DNA of 64,000 nucleotides from Chitinophagaceae bacterium UBA1953 (GTDB taxonomy: Bacteria > Bacteroidota > Bacteroidia > Chitinophagales > Chitinophagaceae): the NCBI GenBank assembly GCA_002336115.1, contig DDEN01000022.1, forward strand, positions 1 to 64,000, read 5' to 3'. The translations under genes were made by a program, and so were the position numbers. Under the pieces are notes generated by a model. The model searched no databases. It saw only the letters and a program-made list of their open reading frames with translations, and was not told the DNA's origin. How positions within the stretch are numbered: position 1 is the stretch's first letter; each line of letters starts with the position of its first letter. Of this stretch, positions 10,501-18,160 are shown piece after piece.

Positions 10501-10604
10501 CGGGCTTCCATCATTCCAAATGTGGAAGAAGTGATTTGTGCTGGAAGAAATGTTGCTGTGGGCACTAATGCAAGCAGTAATGATAAAATCTTTTTCATTG
10601 GCAT
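7527..10604 (-). CDS. Secreted BNR/sortilin-type propeller protein (paralogue)
   Basis: 1025-aa secreted protein built like the one at 1436-4561. It has a signal peptide of about 23 residues (ending LPAQ), then many Asp-boxes (STDGGDNW, STDAGKTW, SSDAGETW, SLDRGATW, STDHGASW, TTDAGKTW, SVDGGKEW) in a VPS10/sortilin-like propeller. After that come a beta domain around LPGDYVIKMKVNGKEY and a Lys/Glu-rich helical tail. The charged helical C-terminus is stronger here than in the paralogue. Start: MPMKK has two possible ATGs two codons apart. A terminator upstream (10624-10650) separates it from the LolA-like genes, so it has its own promoter in a gap of only 64 bp. No enzymatic motif seen. Confidence 0.85.
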   Translation of the reverse strand: MPMKKILSLLLALVPTATFLPAQITSSTFGMMEARHLGPGTMSGRITDIKGVESDGGKTIYIGTAGGGIWKTTNAGASFKPIFDKYVQSIGAIAVDQKNPKILYVGTGESNMRNSVSIGDGMYKSTDGGDNWTKIGLDSTEHISKIIVDPANSSVIYVTAPGALWSDSKHRGLYKSTDAGKTWEKILFISEKAGVADVEIDPGNSNILYATSWEFRRYPYAFNSGGSGSGIYKSTDAGKTWKELTNGLPKKPFGRVAIALAPSAPQNLWAIVESENTGLYISSDAGETWKQQSATSNIVSRPFYFSTLEVDPKDPKRVYRPATGFSYSSDGGYSFADASNDGGWVHSDMHALWINPANTNLMYVGTDGGVYFSLDRGATWKFCNNLPVGQFYHVSADTQEPYRIYGGLQDNGSWVAPSAFPGGVLNGNWQAIMGGDGFWVQPDATDPDFAYAEYQGGNMSRINIKKGTSVFIQPQAAAGDEKLRYNWNTPIVTGSKNIANLYAGAQYLYKSTDHGASWTKISPDLTTNDKRKQEQEKSGGLSMDVTSAENHCTIFTISESPLDENMVWVGTDDGNLQFTTDAGKTWTNVAANYATAGIPKQTWVSSIEPSKYDKNTVYATFDNHMYGDHQTYIAVSNDMGKTWMKFESKEFTGFAHKIKEDVVNKNLLFAGTEMGLFASVDGGKEWFRMKNNIPWYSLVRDIKIQEETNDLLLATHGRGIIIVENISPMRTITPEVANNDVVLLNDKPVTLTMGKYSGQFPNASGDWNGGVSSVITPIQYYMKERANTIQMEVYDKNGKLLQKLSPSNRKGYNKVVWNQRIAPPKTAKGGNQVEMAAFSAPQVLPGDYVIKMKVNGKEYSQTIKLLHDEKNKEFTIQDRELQYKTGMELYEMNERLAKLVDSINVTQTLLKKNIDSASNKKTKTLLQDYWNKLEEFRLTLVPPMMKGTGDLKRLRSDISEVYGAVVGQEARPSNLQLQRAEVLKTELAKAEQKNEELKQQFEKKVMEAIAKEKMKKAEVKRTKDK

Positions 10605-10621
10605 TTACTGTTTGGTGAAAG

Positions 10622-10650
10622 AAAAACCCCGGTGGGGTTAACCGGGGTTT
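10622..10650 (-). terminator. Rho-independent terminator of the LolA-like pair
   Basis: Stem AAACCCCGGT / ACCGGGG-type (10624-10650). On the minus strand it is followed by TTTTTC, 19 nt after the stop at 10669. Confidence 0.8.
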
Positions 10651-10668
10651 CAAGATATAAAGAAAAAA

Positions 10669-11394
10669 TTATTTAGCAGGTTTGAAAATTGATTCATCAA
10701 TTGCTTTATTCACTTCCACTTTTGTAACGGAGAAATCTGCACTGAAGCCTGGGCCTAATGGCACAGAAATACTCATTGGAATAATAATTCCTTCCGGTAA
10801 TTTCTGATAATTACTGAAAGTTGTGGCAAACTCCATTTCCTGACCATTAGCCTTTCGTACTGTAATAACCTTCACTAATAAAAAAGTTTTTGCATCAATA
10901 AACATTGTTTCAACACGTCCGCTTTTTAATGTTAATTTTAATTTATAACAGTCAGTCCCGTCCACATCTTCTTTACCAAGCAGTTCAACACTATGACCCT
11001 TTGCTTTATAATCAAGAAGACTTCCCTGTGCATCCAGTTCATCCTGTGATTCTTTCAGATCATCTGCCGTCATTGCTTCAGGTGCAGTTTGGCCCTGGAA
11101 AGGCATAAAGTTCCATCCTTCTGTAGTAGTGATAATCGTATATCCGTTCATCCCCATCAGTGAAATATCCTGTCTTGATCCTTTGTTGTGTAAAACAGTT
11201 CTTACAACAGAAACATCAGCGCCCTGAACAGACATCGATCCTGTTTGCACCATACTGTTTACTTTTTTCCAGTTTTCGGCTCCACCAATTGCATCCACAT
11301 ATTTAGCTGCAATTTCATCGGCAGTTTGTGCTTTTACAAAAGATAAGCTGAAGAACGCTGCAATTAAAAAAGAAAGGAATTTTGCTTTTTTCAT
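10669..11394 (-). CDS. Secreted LolA/LolB-like protein
   Basis: 241-aa protein with a Sec signal peptide (MKKAKFLSFLIAAFF ... VKAQ). The start of the mature part, TADEIAAKYVDAIGGAENWKK, is the typical opening of LolA-like outer-membrane lipoprotein-sorting relatives in Bacteroidota. The remainder alternates beta strands (GKEDVDGTDCYKLKLTLKSG, then FIDAKTFLLVKV), consistent with the half-barrel fold that carries lipids. It is a close paralogue of the upstream gene at 11439-12167: both share GKEDVDGT and the VEVNK / IEVNK plus KPxx ending. 44 bp separate the two genes and one terminator follows the pair, so they are probably an operon. The ligand is unknown; assignment to actual lipoprotein sorting would be speculative. 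Confidence 0.75.
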   Translation of the reverse strand: MKKAKFLSFLIAAFFSLSFVKAQTADEIAAKYVDAIGGAENWKKVNSMVQTGSMSVQGADVSVVRTVLHNKGSRQDISLMGMNGYTIITTTEGWNFMPFQGQTAPEAMTADDLKESQDELDAQGSLLDYKAKGHSVELLGKEDVDGTDCYKLKLTLKSGRVETMFIDAKTFLLVKVITVRKANGQEMEFATTFSNYQKLPEGIIIPMSISVPLGPGFSADFSVTKVEVNKAIDESIFKPAK

Positions 11395-11438
11395 GTATGT
11401 TTTGTTTTTATTTATTCGTCTCTGTTAACGGGCAAATG

Positions 11439-12167
11439 TTACAAAGCCTGTGGTTTGTACACTTTTTCGTCAACCGGTTTATTTACTTCAATTTTTTCGA
11501 AGAACAATCCACCGCCTCTGCCAACAATTGTTACCTTTAAAGCGAATACATAACCATCATCTGTTTTTTTGTATTCCGAATAATCCGTTTTCATTTCCAT
11601 ATTACCACCCTGACCACCACCACGGCCGCCAAAACCGCCAACAGTTACAGTGCGAAAGATATAATAAGTTTTCGGATCAAAATAGTAGGTAATGTCTTTC
11701 CCTGTTTTCAGTGTAAGTTTTAATTTCCAGCACTCGGTTCCATCCACATCTTCTTTCCCCAGTAATTCCACTTTATGGCCTTTGGCAGCATAATCAACCA
11801 ATGGCCCTGCACAATCCATTTCAAGCTGTGCTGTTGCCAGCATTTCAGCAGGCATCGGTTCAAAATTACCATTGGTACGCTGGTTCATGTTCCAGCCTTC
11901 TTTATCGGTTACAAGAGAAACCATATTAAACATTGCAGAGCTTATTTCCCTCCGCATCAGTTTCCCATCAACCTTCCATATCTTTTGTGTTATTTCAGCG
12001 CCATTCTGCATAACGCTTGTACCTTCCATATAAACACTTTTTATTGAAAGCAGTTTTGCCTTCCCTCCCATTGCCTCTATGTACTTGTTGATAATATCAT
12101 CAGCGGTTTGTGCTTTTGTGCCCATTACTGCAAAAACTGCAAGGGCAAGAAAAAATAGCCTTTTCAT
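11439..12167 (-). CDS. Secreted LolA/LolB-like protein (paralogue)
   Basis: About 242 aa, first gene of a probable two-gene operon with 10669-11394. Start chosen at the ATG at 12167, because this gives a proper signal peptide (MKRLFFLALAVFAVMGTKAQ). A longer frame to 12197 only adds a polar leader. The mature N-terminus TADDIINKYIEAMGGKAKL and the later GKEDVDGTECWKLKLTLKTGKDITYYFDPKTYYIF mark the same LolA-like half-barrel family. It has a glycine-rich insert (GGFGGRGGGQGGN) that the paralogue lacks, plausibly a flexible loop. It probably binds a hydrophobic ligand in the periplasm, but that rests on fold family only. Confidence 0.75.
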   Translation of the reverse strand: MKRLFFLALAVFAVMGTKAQTADDIINKYIEAMGGKAKLLSIKSVYMEGTSVMQNGAEITQKIWKVDGKLMRREISSAMFNMVSLVTDKEGWNMNQRTNGNFEPMPAEMLATAQLEMDCAGPLVDYAAKGHKVELLGKEDVDGTECWKLKLTLKTGKDITYYFDPKTYYIFRTVTVGGFGGRGGGQGGNMEMKTDYSEYKKTDDGYVFALKVTIVGRGGGLFFEKIEVNKPVDEKVYKPQAL

Positions 12168-12202
12168 TGTGTCGTTTTTACTGTTTTTTAATACCATCTA
12201 AT

Positions 12203-12277
12203 ATGCTCTGCAAAAAAAATATTCGTTACCGGTTTATACTTCCGGTACGCTAAAGCATAAATATTTTTCCTGAGCAT
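12203..12277. repeat. Long imperfect inverted repeat
   Basis: ATGCTC at 12203 pairs with GAGCAT ending at 12277. Inside, an A-rich/T-rich segment and TACCGG (12227) / CCGGTA (12242) also pair, giving a bulged hairpin about 75 nt long. It lies in the leader or promoter of the minus-strand LolA-like gene, in the divergent region with adenine deaminase. Confidence 0.45.
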
Positions 12278-12445
12278 ATCATAAATGATTTTTTTGATTT
12301 AAATGAATGACGCTTTTTATAACCATTCCTGCACCAGCTAACAATTTTAATATCCATCTTCAAATTTATATGGCTTTCCTGATTAATATTATCCTTCCAT
12401 CCCTTAACTTGAACCCTTGATAGAAATTTTTAAACAATAGATGTT

Positions 12446-14107
12446 ATGCGAAGCTTTACAGTTGCAGGAAATATTGTCAATATTTTCTCAAAACGGATTT
12501 TTTATGGCGAAGTTGAAGTTGAAAACGGAAAAATAACCGCCATTCGCCAAACCAGTGAGCAAACAGTTCCCGGTGCCGGTTTTATTCTTCCCGGTTTCAT
12601 TGATTCGCATGTACATATTGAGAGCTCCATGCTTGTACCTTCGGAATTTGCACGGCTTGCAGTTGTACACGGAACAGTTGCAACCGTAAGCGACCCCCAC
12701 GAAATTGCCAATGTTTGTGGCATGGCAGGCGTTGATTATATGATTGAGAATGGCAAAACGGTTCCGTTTAAATTCAATTTCGGTGCGCCAAGCTGTGTGC
12801 CTGCCACAACGTTTGAAACTGCCGGTGCAACATTAAATGCAGATGATGTAAAAAAACTGTTGCAGAAAGATGAGATCAAATACCTGAGCGAAATGATGAA
12901 TTTCCCGGGTGTATTACATGGCGACCCCGAAGTGATGAAAAAAATTAAAGCAGCACATGAACTGGGCAAACCTGTTGATGGGCATGCACCGGGGTTAAGA
13001 CCTCCCCTTTCTGACCAGTATATTGATGCAGGGATTTCAACCGATCATGAATGTTTTACGAAAGAAGAAGCGTTGGACAAACTGAAGCATGGAATGAAAA
13101 TTCTTATTCGTGAAGGAAGTGCTGCCAAAAACTTTGAGGCATTGATTGAACTGGTTGATGAATACCCCGACATGATGATGTTCTGCAGCGATGATAAACA
13201 CCCCGACAGTTTGGTTGAAGGCCATATTAACCAGCTTTGCGCAAGAGCAATGAAAAAAGGAATTAATGGCTTTAACGTTCTACAGGCTGCCTGTATTAAT
13301 CCTGTACTTCATTATAAACTTGATGTGGGCTTGCTGCGTGAAGGTGATACTGCTGATTTTATTGTGGTAAAAGACCTTGAAAACTTTTCCGTTCTTCAAA
13401 CATATATCAATGGTGAATTGGTTGCTGAAAACGGGGTATCGCTCGTAACGACAAAGAAAGCTTCACTTATCAACCATTTTGACTGTTCTGAAAAGCCTGT
13501 GGAAGAGTTTGAATACAAACTCAATCGTTTTGGTCATCATGACCATGAAAATATTGAACAGGTACAGATTATTGAAGCGCTGGACGGTCAGCTCATCACC
13601 AATAAAATCATCCGTCCTATTTCTGATTTCAACATCAATGATGGATACATCCACAGCAATACTGAAAACGACTATTTGTACATGGTGGTGGTAAACAGGT
13701 ATAACAACGCCCCGGTTGCCAAATCGTTTGTAAAGAATTTTGGTTTTAAAAAAGGAGCCATTGCATCATCTGTAGCCCACGACAGTCATAACATTATTGC
13801 TGTTGGTGTTGATGCAGAAAGTTTAAGCAAAGCTGTAAATCTTGTAATAAAAGCAAAAGGCGGCGTAAGTGTTGTTGACGATGATTTTGGGAAAATATTG
13901 CCCCTGCCCGTGGGTGGTTTAATGAGTAACGAAGACGGGTATAAAGTGGCAGAAGCATACAGCGACATTGATAAGGCTGCCAAAAATCTCGGTTCCGGGT
14001 TAGCGGCTCCATTTATGACTTTATCGTTTATGGGCCTGCTTGTTATTCCCCATTTAAAACTCAGTGATCTTGGTTTATTCGACGGAGACAGTTTTCAGCT
14101 TCTTTAA
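12446..14107 (+). CDS. ade: Adenine deaminase
   Basis: Converts adenine to hypoxanthine and ammonia in purine salvage. 553 aa, the usual length. The amidohydrolase barrel is preceded by a small beta domain. The metal-binding HVH motif is at residues 55-57 within PGFIDSHVHIESSM, followed by DPHEIANV, then SEMMNFPGVL (the conserved Glu region), VDGHAPG and STDHECFTKEEA, and SDDKHPD. The C-terminal domain SVAHDSHNIIAVGVD, with VVDD and LPVGGLMS, is the family-specific adenine deaminase domain. All the metal and active-site motifs I know are present. It stands alone: divergent from the LolA-like genes and followed 39 bp later by an unrelated small membrane protein. Confidence 0.95.
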   Translation: MRSFTVAGNIVNIFSKRIFYGEVEVENGKITAIRQTSEQTVPGAGFILPGFIDSHVHIESSMLVPSEFARLAVVHGTVATVSDPHEIANVCGMAGVDYMIENGKTVPFKFNFGAPSCVPATTFETAGATLNADDVKKLLQKDEIKYLSEMMNFPGVLHGDPEVMKKIKAAHELGKPVDGHAPGLRPPLSDQYIDAGISTDHECFTKEEALDKLKHGMKILIREGSAAKNFEALIELVDEYPDMMMFCSDDKHPDSLVEGHINQLCARAMKKGINGFNVLQAACINPVLHYKLDVGLLREGDTADFIVVKDLENFSVLQTYINGELVAENGVSLVTTKKASLINHFDCSEKPVEEFEYKLNRFGHHDHENIEQVQIIEALDGQLITNKIIRPISDFNINDGYIHSNTENDYLYMVVVNRYNNAPVAKSFVKNFGFKKGAIASSVAHDSHNIIAVGVDAESLSKAVNLVIKAKGGVSVVDDDFGKILPLPVGGLMSNEDGYKVAEAYSDIDKAAKNLGSGLAAPFMTLSFMGLLVIPHLKLSDLGLFDGDSFQLL

Positions 14108-14146
14108 AAAGAAATTGTAAGTACATTAGCAGCATAAATTTTAACC

Positions 14147-14515
14147 ATGCGAAAATTCTTGACCATCTTTACTACTGTCATTATTCTGGCACTGGCAGGG
14201 TTTGTTTACTGGAAATATTTTTTCACATACAGCAATGGATACCGCAGCGGCTTGTTGCAAAAATTCTCTTACAAAGGAACTATTTTCAAAACCTATGAAG
14301 GGGAAATGATTTTGAGTAGTATAAGAAGCAATGCAAACGTTGCGCTTGCAAGCGAAAAATTCCTGTTTTCAGTTTCGGATAAATCTGTTGCAACGCAAAT
14401 GGAGAAACTCCAGGGGCGAATGGTAACCGTTCACTACAGTAATAAGAATGGAACGTTGCCCTGGCGTGGCGAAACACCGTTCATTGTTGATAGTGTAAAG
14501 TTGGAAGATCAATAA
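14147..14515 (+). CDS. Small single-pass membrane protein
   Basis: 122 aa with an N-terminal transmembrane segment (about residues 5-24, LTIFTTVIILALAGFVYWKYF). A conserved-looking stretch follows (YSNGYRSGLLQKFSYKGTIFKTYEGEM), then a small beta-rich domain. This pattern occurs in many Bacteroidota as a short uncharacterised protein, and some relatives carry misleading enzyme names. I see no catalytic motif. The domain would sit in the periplasm if the helix is an uncleaved signal anchor. 39 bp downstream of ade in the same direction, so possibly co-transcribed, and convergent with the methyltransferase gene 8 bp away. Confidence 0.75.
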   Translation: MRKFLTIFTTVIILALAGFVYWKYFFTYSNGYRSGLLQKFSYKGTIFKTYEGEMILSSIRSNANVALASEKFLFSVSDKSVATQMEKLQGRMVTVHYSNKNGTLPWRGETPFIVDSVKLEDQ

Positions 14516-14523
14516 TTTAATTT

Positions 14524-15219
14524 CTAACCCATCAAACAAAATATAACCGGCTGCTTATGCAGATCCGGTTTTTTTATTTTCCATTCAGCAACAGTTTTTG
14601 TTTCAATGAGCTGATTGGCTGAAGTAAGATTGGCGGCAACACAAATCCTTGTTTGAGGCTTACAGTTTTTAATGATTGTTTCAAGCATCTGATTATTCCT
14701 GTATGGTGTTTCAATAAACACCTGTGTGCTTTGCTGCTTTGCTGAAATTTCTTCGAGCTGGTGAAGTTTTCTTTTACGTTGCTGTTCATCAATGGGCAAG
14801 TAGCCGGCAAATGAAAACTGCTGACCATTCATTCCGCTTCCCATCAATGCAAGTAAAATAGAGCTTGGTCCAACCAATGGTTTGATGCTTGCATGATGTT
14901 TATGTGCAGCTTCAATCAATAACTGTCCTGGATCAGCAATACCCGGGCAACCAGCTTCGCTGATGATGCCAATTGTATTTCCCTCCTTCAGCTTCTGAAT
15001 AAACTGCTGCTTTACTTCAGCTTCGGCTTTATGAATCACAAACCATTCAAAATCACCAATCACAATTTCTTTATCCAGTTTCTTTAAATATCTTCTTGCA
15101 GTGCGTTCATTTTCTACAAACAGCACCTTGCATTGTTTTACTGCATCCAGTACATAAGCCGGAATACAATCAAGTGTTTCATCTTCCAGCGGTGCAGGTA
15201 TTAAGTAAACAACAGCCAT
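14524..15219 (-). CDS. RsmI-like SAM-dependent methyltransferase
   Basis: 231-aa tetrapyrrole-methylase-fold enzyme that uses S-adenosylmethionine. Motifs: YLIPAPLEDE at the N-terminus, then ENERTARRYLK, then the SAM-loop region ISEAGCPGIADPG, then PLVGPSSILLALMGSGMNGQ and FIETPYRNNQM. These are hallmarks of the RsmI branch (2'-O-methylation of C1402 in 16S rRNA). In Bacteroidota a second protein of this length and N-terminus coexists with canonical RsmI, so the exact substrate is uncertain and I give no symbol. Its start codon overlaps the stop of the upstream EI24-type gene in TGATG, indicating translational coupling. Confidence 0.85.
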   Translation of the reverse strand: MAVVYLIPAPLEDETLDCIPAYVLDAVKQCKVLFVENERTARRYLKKLDKEIVIGDFEWFVIHKAEAEVKQQFIQKLKEGNTIGIISEAGCPGIADPGQLLIEAAHKHHASIKPLVGPSSILLALMGSGMNGQQFSFAGYLPIDEQQRKRKLHQLEEISAKQQSTQVFIETPYRNNQMLETIIKNCKPQTRICVAANLTSANQLIETKTVAEWKIKKPDLHKQPVIFCLMG

Positions 15220-15980
15220 CAGGGGTTTTCGTTTTGATGATATAAACTAAGCGTAGCTGCAATAACCGCATAAGCCGGAGCAAGCACCCATCCAATAAAG
15301 GGCACAAGGTGCATAGCAAAAAACACCATGCCGTTTCCAATAGCTAACCCTTTTCTGTTACTGATGAAAGCAATGCTTTGCGATGGAGAAAGTTTATGCC
15401 GCTCAGTACTGTAATCGAGCATGGAGAACCCGTAGTAATAACATTCAACCATAAAAGCAATCAACGGACTGATCCAACCGGCAAGCGGAACCATTGATAA
15501 AATAAGCAGGCTGATGGTGTAAACGGTTTGCCATAACGTGTTGCGAAGTGCAAGACGGATACCTCTCCAGATATCAATCATCAATTGTTTAAAACTGAAC
15601 GGGTATTCTTTTCCTTCAATGATGCTTTCAGTTTTTTCGCTCAGGTAAGCAAACAAGGGCGAACCAACAATAAGGAACAGAAACTTAAACAGTGAAAAAT
15701 AAAAGAAGAGTAAGATGAGCCTGAACATAATCGTTCCTGTAATGATGAGATAATTCAGGAAACTGTTATTCATGGCATCAAGCCATTTTTTCAATCCTAC
15801 AGAATCAAACAACCATTCAATAAATGTTCCGCTTGAATGCCAGAACAGCCACATGCCGCCCATAAACATGAGCATATAAATGAAGCCCGGAATAAAAATC
15901 CATTTCCATAACTTGTGACGCACTATAAACTGATGCGCTTTAAAGTAGGATTGTATGGCTATGACCAGTTCTTTCAGCAA
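15219..15980 (-). CDS. EI24/CysZ-like membrane protein
   Basis: 253-aa integral membrane protein with four or more hydrophobic segments: around FIPGFIYMLMFMGGMWLFW, NYLIITGTIMFRLILLFFYFSLFKFLFLIVGSP, TVYTISLLILSMVPLAGWISPLIAF and GMVFFAMHLVPFIGWVLAPAYAVIAATL. The SPLFAYLSEKTE and YGFSMLDYSTERHKLS stretches fit the EI24 family, which includes CysZ sulfate permease. Without neighbouring sulfate-assimilation genes a sulfate role is only possible. The frame has no ATG near its N-terminus; the best start is a TTG at 15980. The stop TGA overlaps the ATG of the methyltransferase gene (TGATG), so the two are co-translated. Confidence 0.8.
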   Translation of the reverse strand: MLKELVIAIQSYFKAHQFIVRHKLWKWIFIPGFIYMLMFMGGMWLFWHSSGTFIEWLFDSVGLKKWLDAMNNSFLNYLIITGTIMFRLILLFFYFSLFKFLFLIVGSPLFAYLSEKTESIIEGKEYPFSFKQLMIDIWRGIRLALRNTLWQTVYTISLLILSMVPLAGWISPLIAFMVECYYYGFSMLDYSTERHKLSPSQSIAFISNRKGLAIGNGMVFFAMHLVPFIGWVLAPAYAVIAATLSLYHQNENP

Positions 15981-16045
15981 TGGATATAAGTTTTCAAGTT
16001 AAAAAATACGGTGCATCTACAGGCGGATAAGCAAAATACAACAAA

Positions 16046-16681
16046 ATGCAAAAGCTCGGTAAGGATTTTTATTTAAGGGATGATGTGGCACTAATTGCCC
16101 GTGAGCTGCTGGGCAAAATTTTGGTTACTCAATTCAACGGCCAATACACTGCCGCACGCATTGTTGAAACAGAAGCTTATGCCGGAGTTACCGATAAAGC
16201 ATCACATGCTTACGGGTACAGGAGAACTAACCGAACGGAAGTAATGTTTAGCCAAGGCGGCATCTCGTATGTGTACCTGTGTTACGGCATACACCACTTG
16301 TTTAATGTTGTTTGTAATGTACAGGATAAGCCCGATGCGGTGCTGATACGTGGCATTGAACCACTGGAAGGAACTCCGGTTATGCTGCAGCGTTTTGGTA
16401 AGCAAAAATTTGATGCAGCAGTTGGGCGTGGGCCGGGCAATGTAAGCAAAGCACTCGGAATTACCACACAGCACAGTGGGTTGAGTTTGCTGAGCCGTGA
16501 ATTGTATGTGGCTGATGATGGTTTCACTTCGTTTGAAACAATGGTTTCAAAGCGCATTGGTGTTGATTATGCAGCAGAACATGCGGCCTGGCTTTACCGT
16601 TTTTTTGTGAGCAACAATCCCCACGTAACCAAACATGCTTTTAACAAAGAAGCCGCTGTTTTACTTAACAATGATTTTTAA
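16046..16681 (+). CDS. mpg: DNA-3-methyladenine glycosylase (AAG/MPG family)
   Basis: Excises alkylated purines such as 3-methyladenine as the first step of base-excision repair. 211 aa, normal for bacterial AAG. Sequence runs LARELLGK-like (IARELLGKILV), then RIVETEAYAG with the presumed catalytic Glu41, ASHAYGYRRTNRTEVMF, YVYLCYGIHHLFNVVC (base-intercalating Tyr and active-site His region), then VLIRGIEPLEG and GRGPGNVSKALGI. All the conserved blocks of the family are present. Single gene, divergent from the EI24/methyltransferase pair by 65 bp; no terminator of note. Confidence 0.95.
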   Translation: MQKLGKDFYLRDDVALIARELLGKILVTQFNGQYTAARIVETEAYAGVTDKASHAYGYRRTNRTEVMFSQGGISYVYLCYGIHHLFNVVCNVQDKPDAVLIRGIEPLEGTPVMLQRFGKQKFDAAVGRGPGNVSKALGITTQHSGLSLLSRELYVADDGFTSFETMVSKRIGVDYAAEHAAWLYRFFVSNNPHVTKHAFNKEAAVLLNNDF

Positions 16682-16897
16682 GCAATATGGATTGCCTTTA
16701 TTGATCATGTGTTTACTTTCTCTTAAGAGATCAAATACCGCAGCTATTTTGATTTCTGTATAAAAGCATTATCTTACTATACCTTATCAATTCCACCCTT
16801 CGTAACCCATTTGAATCGTCCGAATAACCCGGGGCAATGTTCACCGGCAAGTTGTTTAACAGCAATTGCCTGATTAATAACCAACTAAAATTGTAAA

Positions 16898-17440
16898 ATG
16901 AAAAAGTTGTTCATTCTTGTTAGTGCCGTTTTTTTTATGGCATGTAACAACACTGGTTCTAACGAATCCAAAGAAACCACAACTACTACCCCTGAGGAAA
17001 AAGCAGAGTATGCTTATCTTCCTTCCGATCATGGTCCGGATAATTGGGACAGGGGCAGTCAGAAAAATCTTGAACTGGTATTGAAATCGTTGAAAGCCTT
17101 TGAAGATGGAGATGTGGAAGGATCATTATCTTACTTTGCCGATTCTGTAACATGGAGTTTCGACAATTTCGATCAGAAAATTTCAAAAGACAGTTTGCGT
17201 GCCATGTTAACCGGTTACAGAAACAGTATTGCAAGTATAAAAATTACAATGGGCGATTACGAATCCGTCATTTCAAAAGATAAAAAGGAAGAATGGGTAA
17301 CCATGTGGTACAAACAGGTTACAACTACCAAAAGCGGTGTAACTGATTCCGTTGCCGTTGTAGATGACGCAAAAGTAGTAAACGGAAAAATAGTAGTACT
17401 TGATGAAAAATCAAGGAAACTCCCGGCAAAAAAGAATTAA
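16898..17440 (+). CDS. NTF2/SnoaL-like lipoprotein
   Basis: 180 aa with a lipoprotein signal (lipobox FFMAC, lipidated Cys16) and a Thr/Glu-rich linker. A domain of about 120 residues follows (NLELVLKSLKAFEDGDVEGSLSYFADSVTWSFDNFDQ). The helix-then-DGDxxxxxxxFAxxVxW pattern is that of the NTF2/SnoaL cone fold. The pocket residues needed for a particular enzyme cannot be assigned, so treat it as a lipid-anchored ligand-binding or scaffold protein. A good terminator follows at 17456-17487; the 215 bp upstream hold nothing that I recognise. Confidence 0.75.
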   Translation: MKKLFILVSAVFFMACNNTGSNESKETTTTTPEEKAEYAYLPSDHGPDNWDRGSQKNLELVLKSLKAFEDGDVEGSLSYFADSVTWSFDNFDQKISKDSLRAMLTGYRNSIASIKITMGDYESVISKDKKEEWVTMWYKQVTTTKSGVTDSVAVVDDAKVVNGKIVVLDEKSRKLPAKKN

Positions 17441-17455
17441 TAAACAAACGAAATC

Positions 17456-17487
17456 AAATCCCGTTACAAACCAATGACGGGATTTTT
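17456..17487 (+). terminator. Rho-independent terminator
   Basis: Stem AAATCCCGT / ACGGGATTT with a 12-nt loop and a T-run, 16 nt after the NTF2-like gene stop. Confidence 0.8.
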
Positions 17488-17561
17488 AATTTACACTTTA
17501 CATTAAACAGCAATTTGAATAATCTGAATAGTTGTAATTTCATTGCGTGATAATGCACAAT

Positions 17562-18152
17562 ATGAAATATACATTCTTAACTGTTCTATTGGCTGCTATA
17601 CTAATTACAGCCGCTTATTTTATTGGAAAACACAACGGTTCATCTTCAACCGTAACAACGCTCATTCAGAATGTGGAAATGGTAAAAGAAATTGCAGAGA
17701 TGTCATCACTTGAAGTTACTGGCACACAAAAAATTATTCTTTCAAATGCCGATCAGGAAAACAGTTATTTCAGTAAAGTAAAAAATTATTTTTTTGAAAA
17801 CACTTTACAAGTGTCGGTTCCTTACAGAGCTAAATACGGAATAAACATGAACGACACGGTTTACCGCATTAAAAAAATTAGCCGTGATTCTGTACTGATA
17901 CAATTACCCGGCTGCAAACTGCAAAGTCTTCAACTGGAGCTGGATCAACTTACGACCATGAATCAGGCCGGATTATTTATGTCGGCTTCATTGCAGGATT
18001 TAAAAAGTGCACAGTCTATTTTATACAAAAAATCGATGGGCAGTTTAGCAAACGATAAAACATTACTGCAAAGGGCTCAAAGCAATATCAAAAACATTTT
18101 ACAGAAATACTACGCCCAGGTTGGAGTGAAAGCAGATTTTCGATTCAGATAA
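17562..18152 (+). CDS. DUF4230 membrane-anchored protein
   Basis: About 196 aa with an N-terminal membrane anchor (MKYTFLTVLLAAILITAAYF) followed by TLIQNVEMVKEIAEMSSLEVTGTQ. That opening and the later LQVSVPYRAKYGINMNDTVYRIKKISRDSVLIQLPGC place it in the DUF4230 family, a predicted periplasmic or surface-exposed domain of unknown function. Possible starts are 17547 (GTG), 17553 and 17562; I prefer 17562 as it opens directly into the Lys-plus-hydrophobic signal, but no ribosome binding site decides it. 8 bp separate it from the GIY-YIG gene, so they are probably co-transcribed. Confidence 0.75.
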   Translation: MKYTFLTVLLAAILITAAYFIGKHNGSSSTVTTLIQNVEMVKEIAEMSSLEVTGTQKIILSNADQENSYFSKVKNYFFENTLQVSVPYRAKYGINMNDTVYRIKKISRDSVLIQLPGCKLQSLQLELDQLTTMNQAGLFMSASLQDLKSAQSILYKKSMGSLANDKTLLQRAQSNIKNILQKYYAQVGVKADFRFR

Positions 18153-18160
18153 ACAACAAT

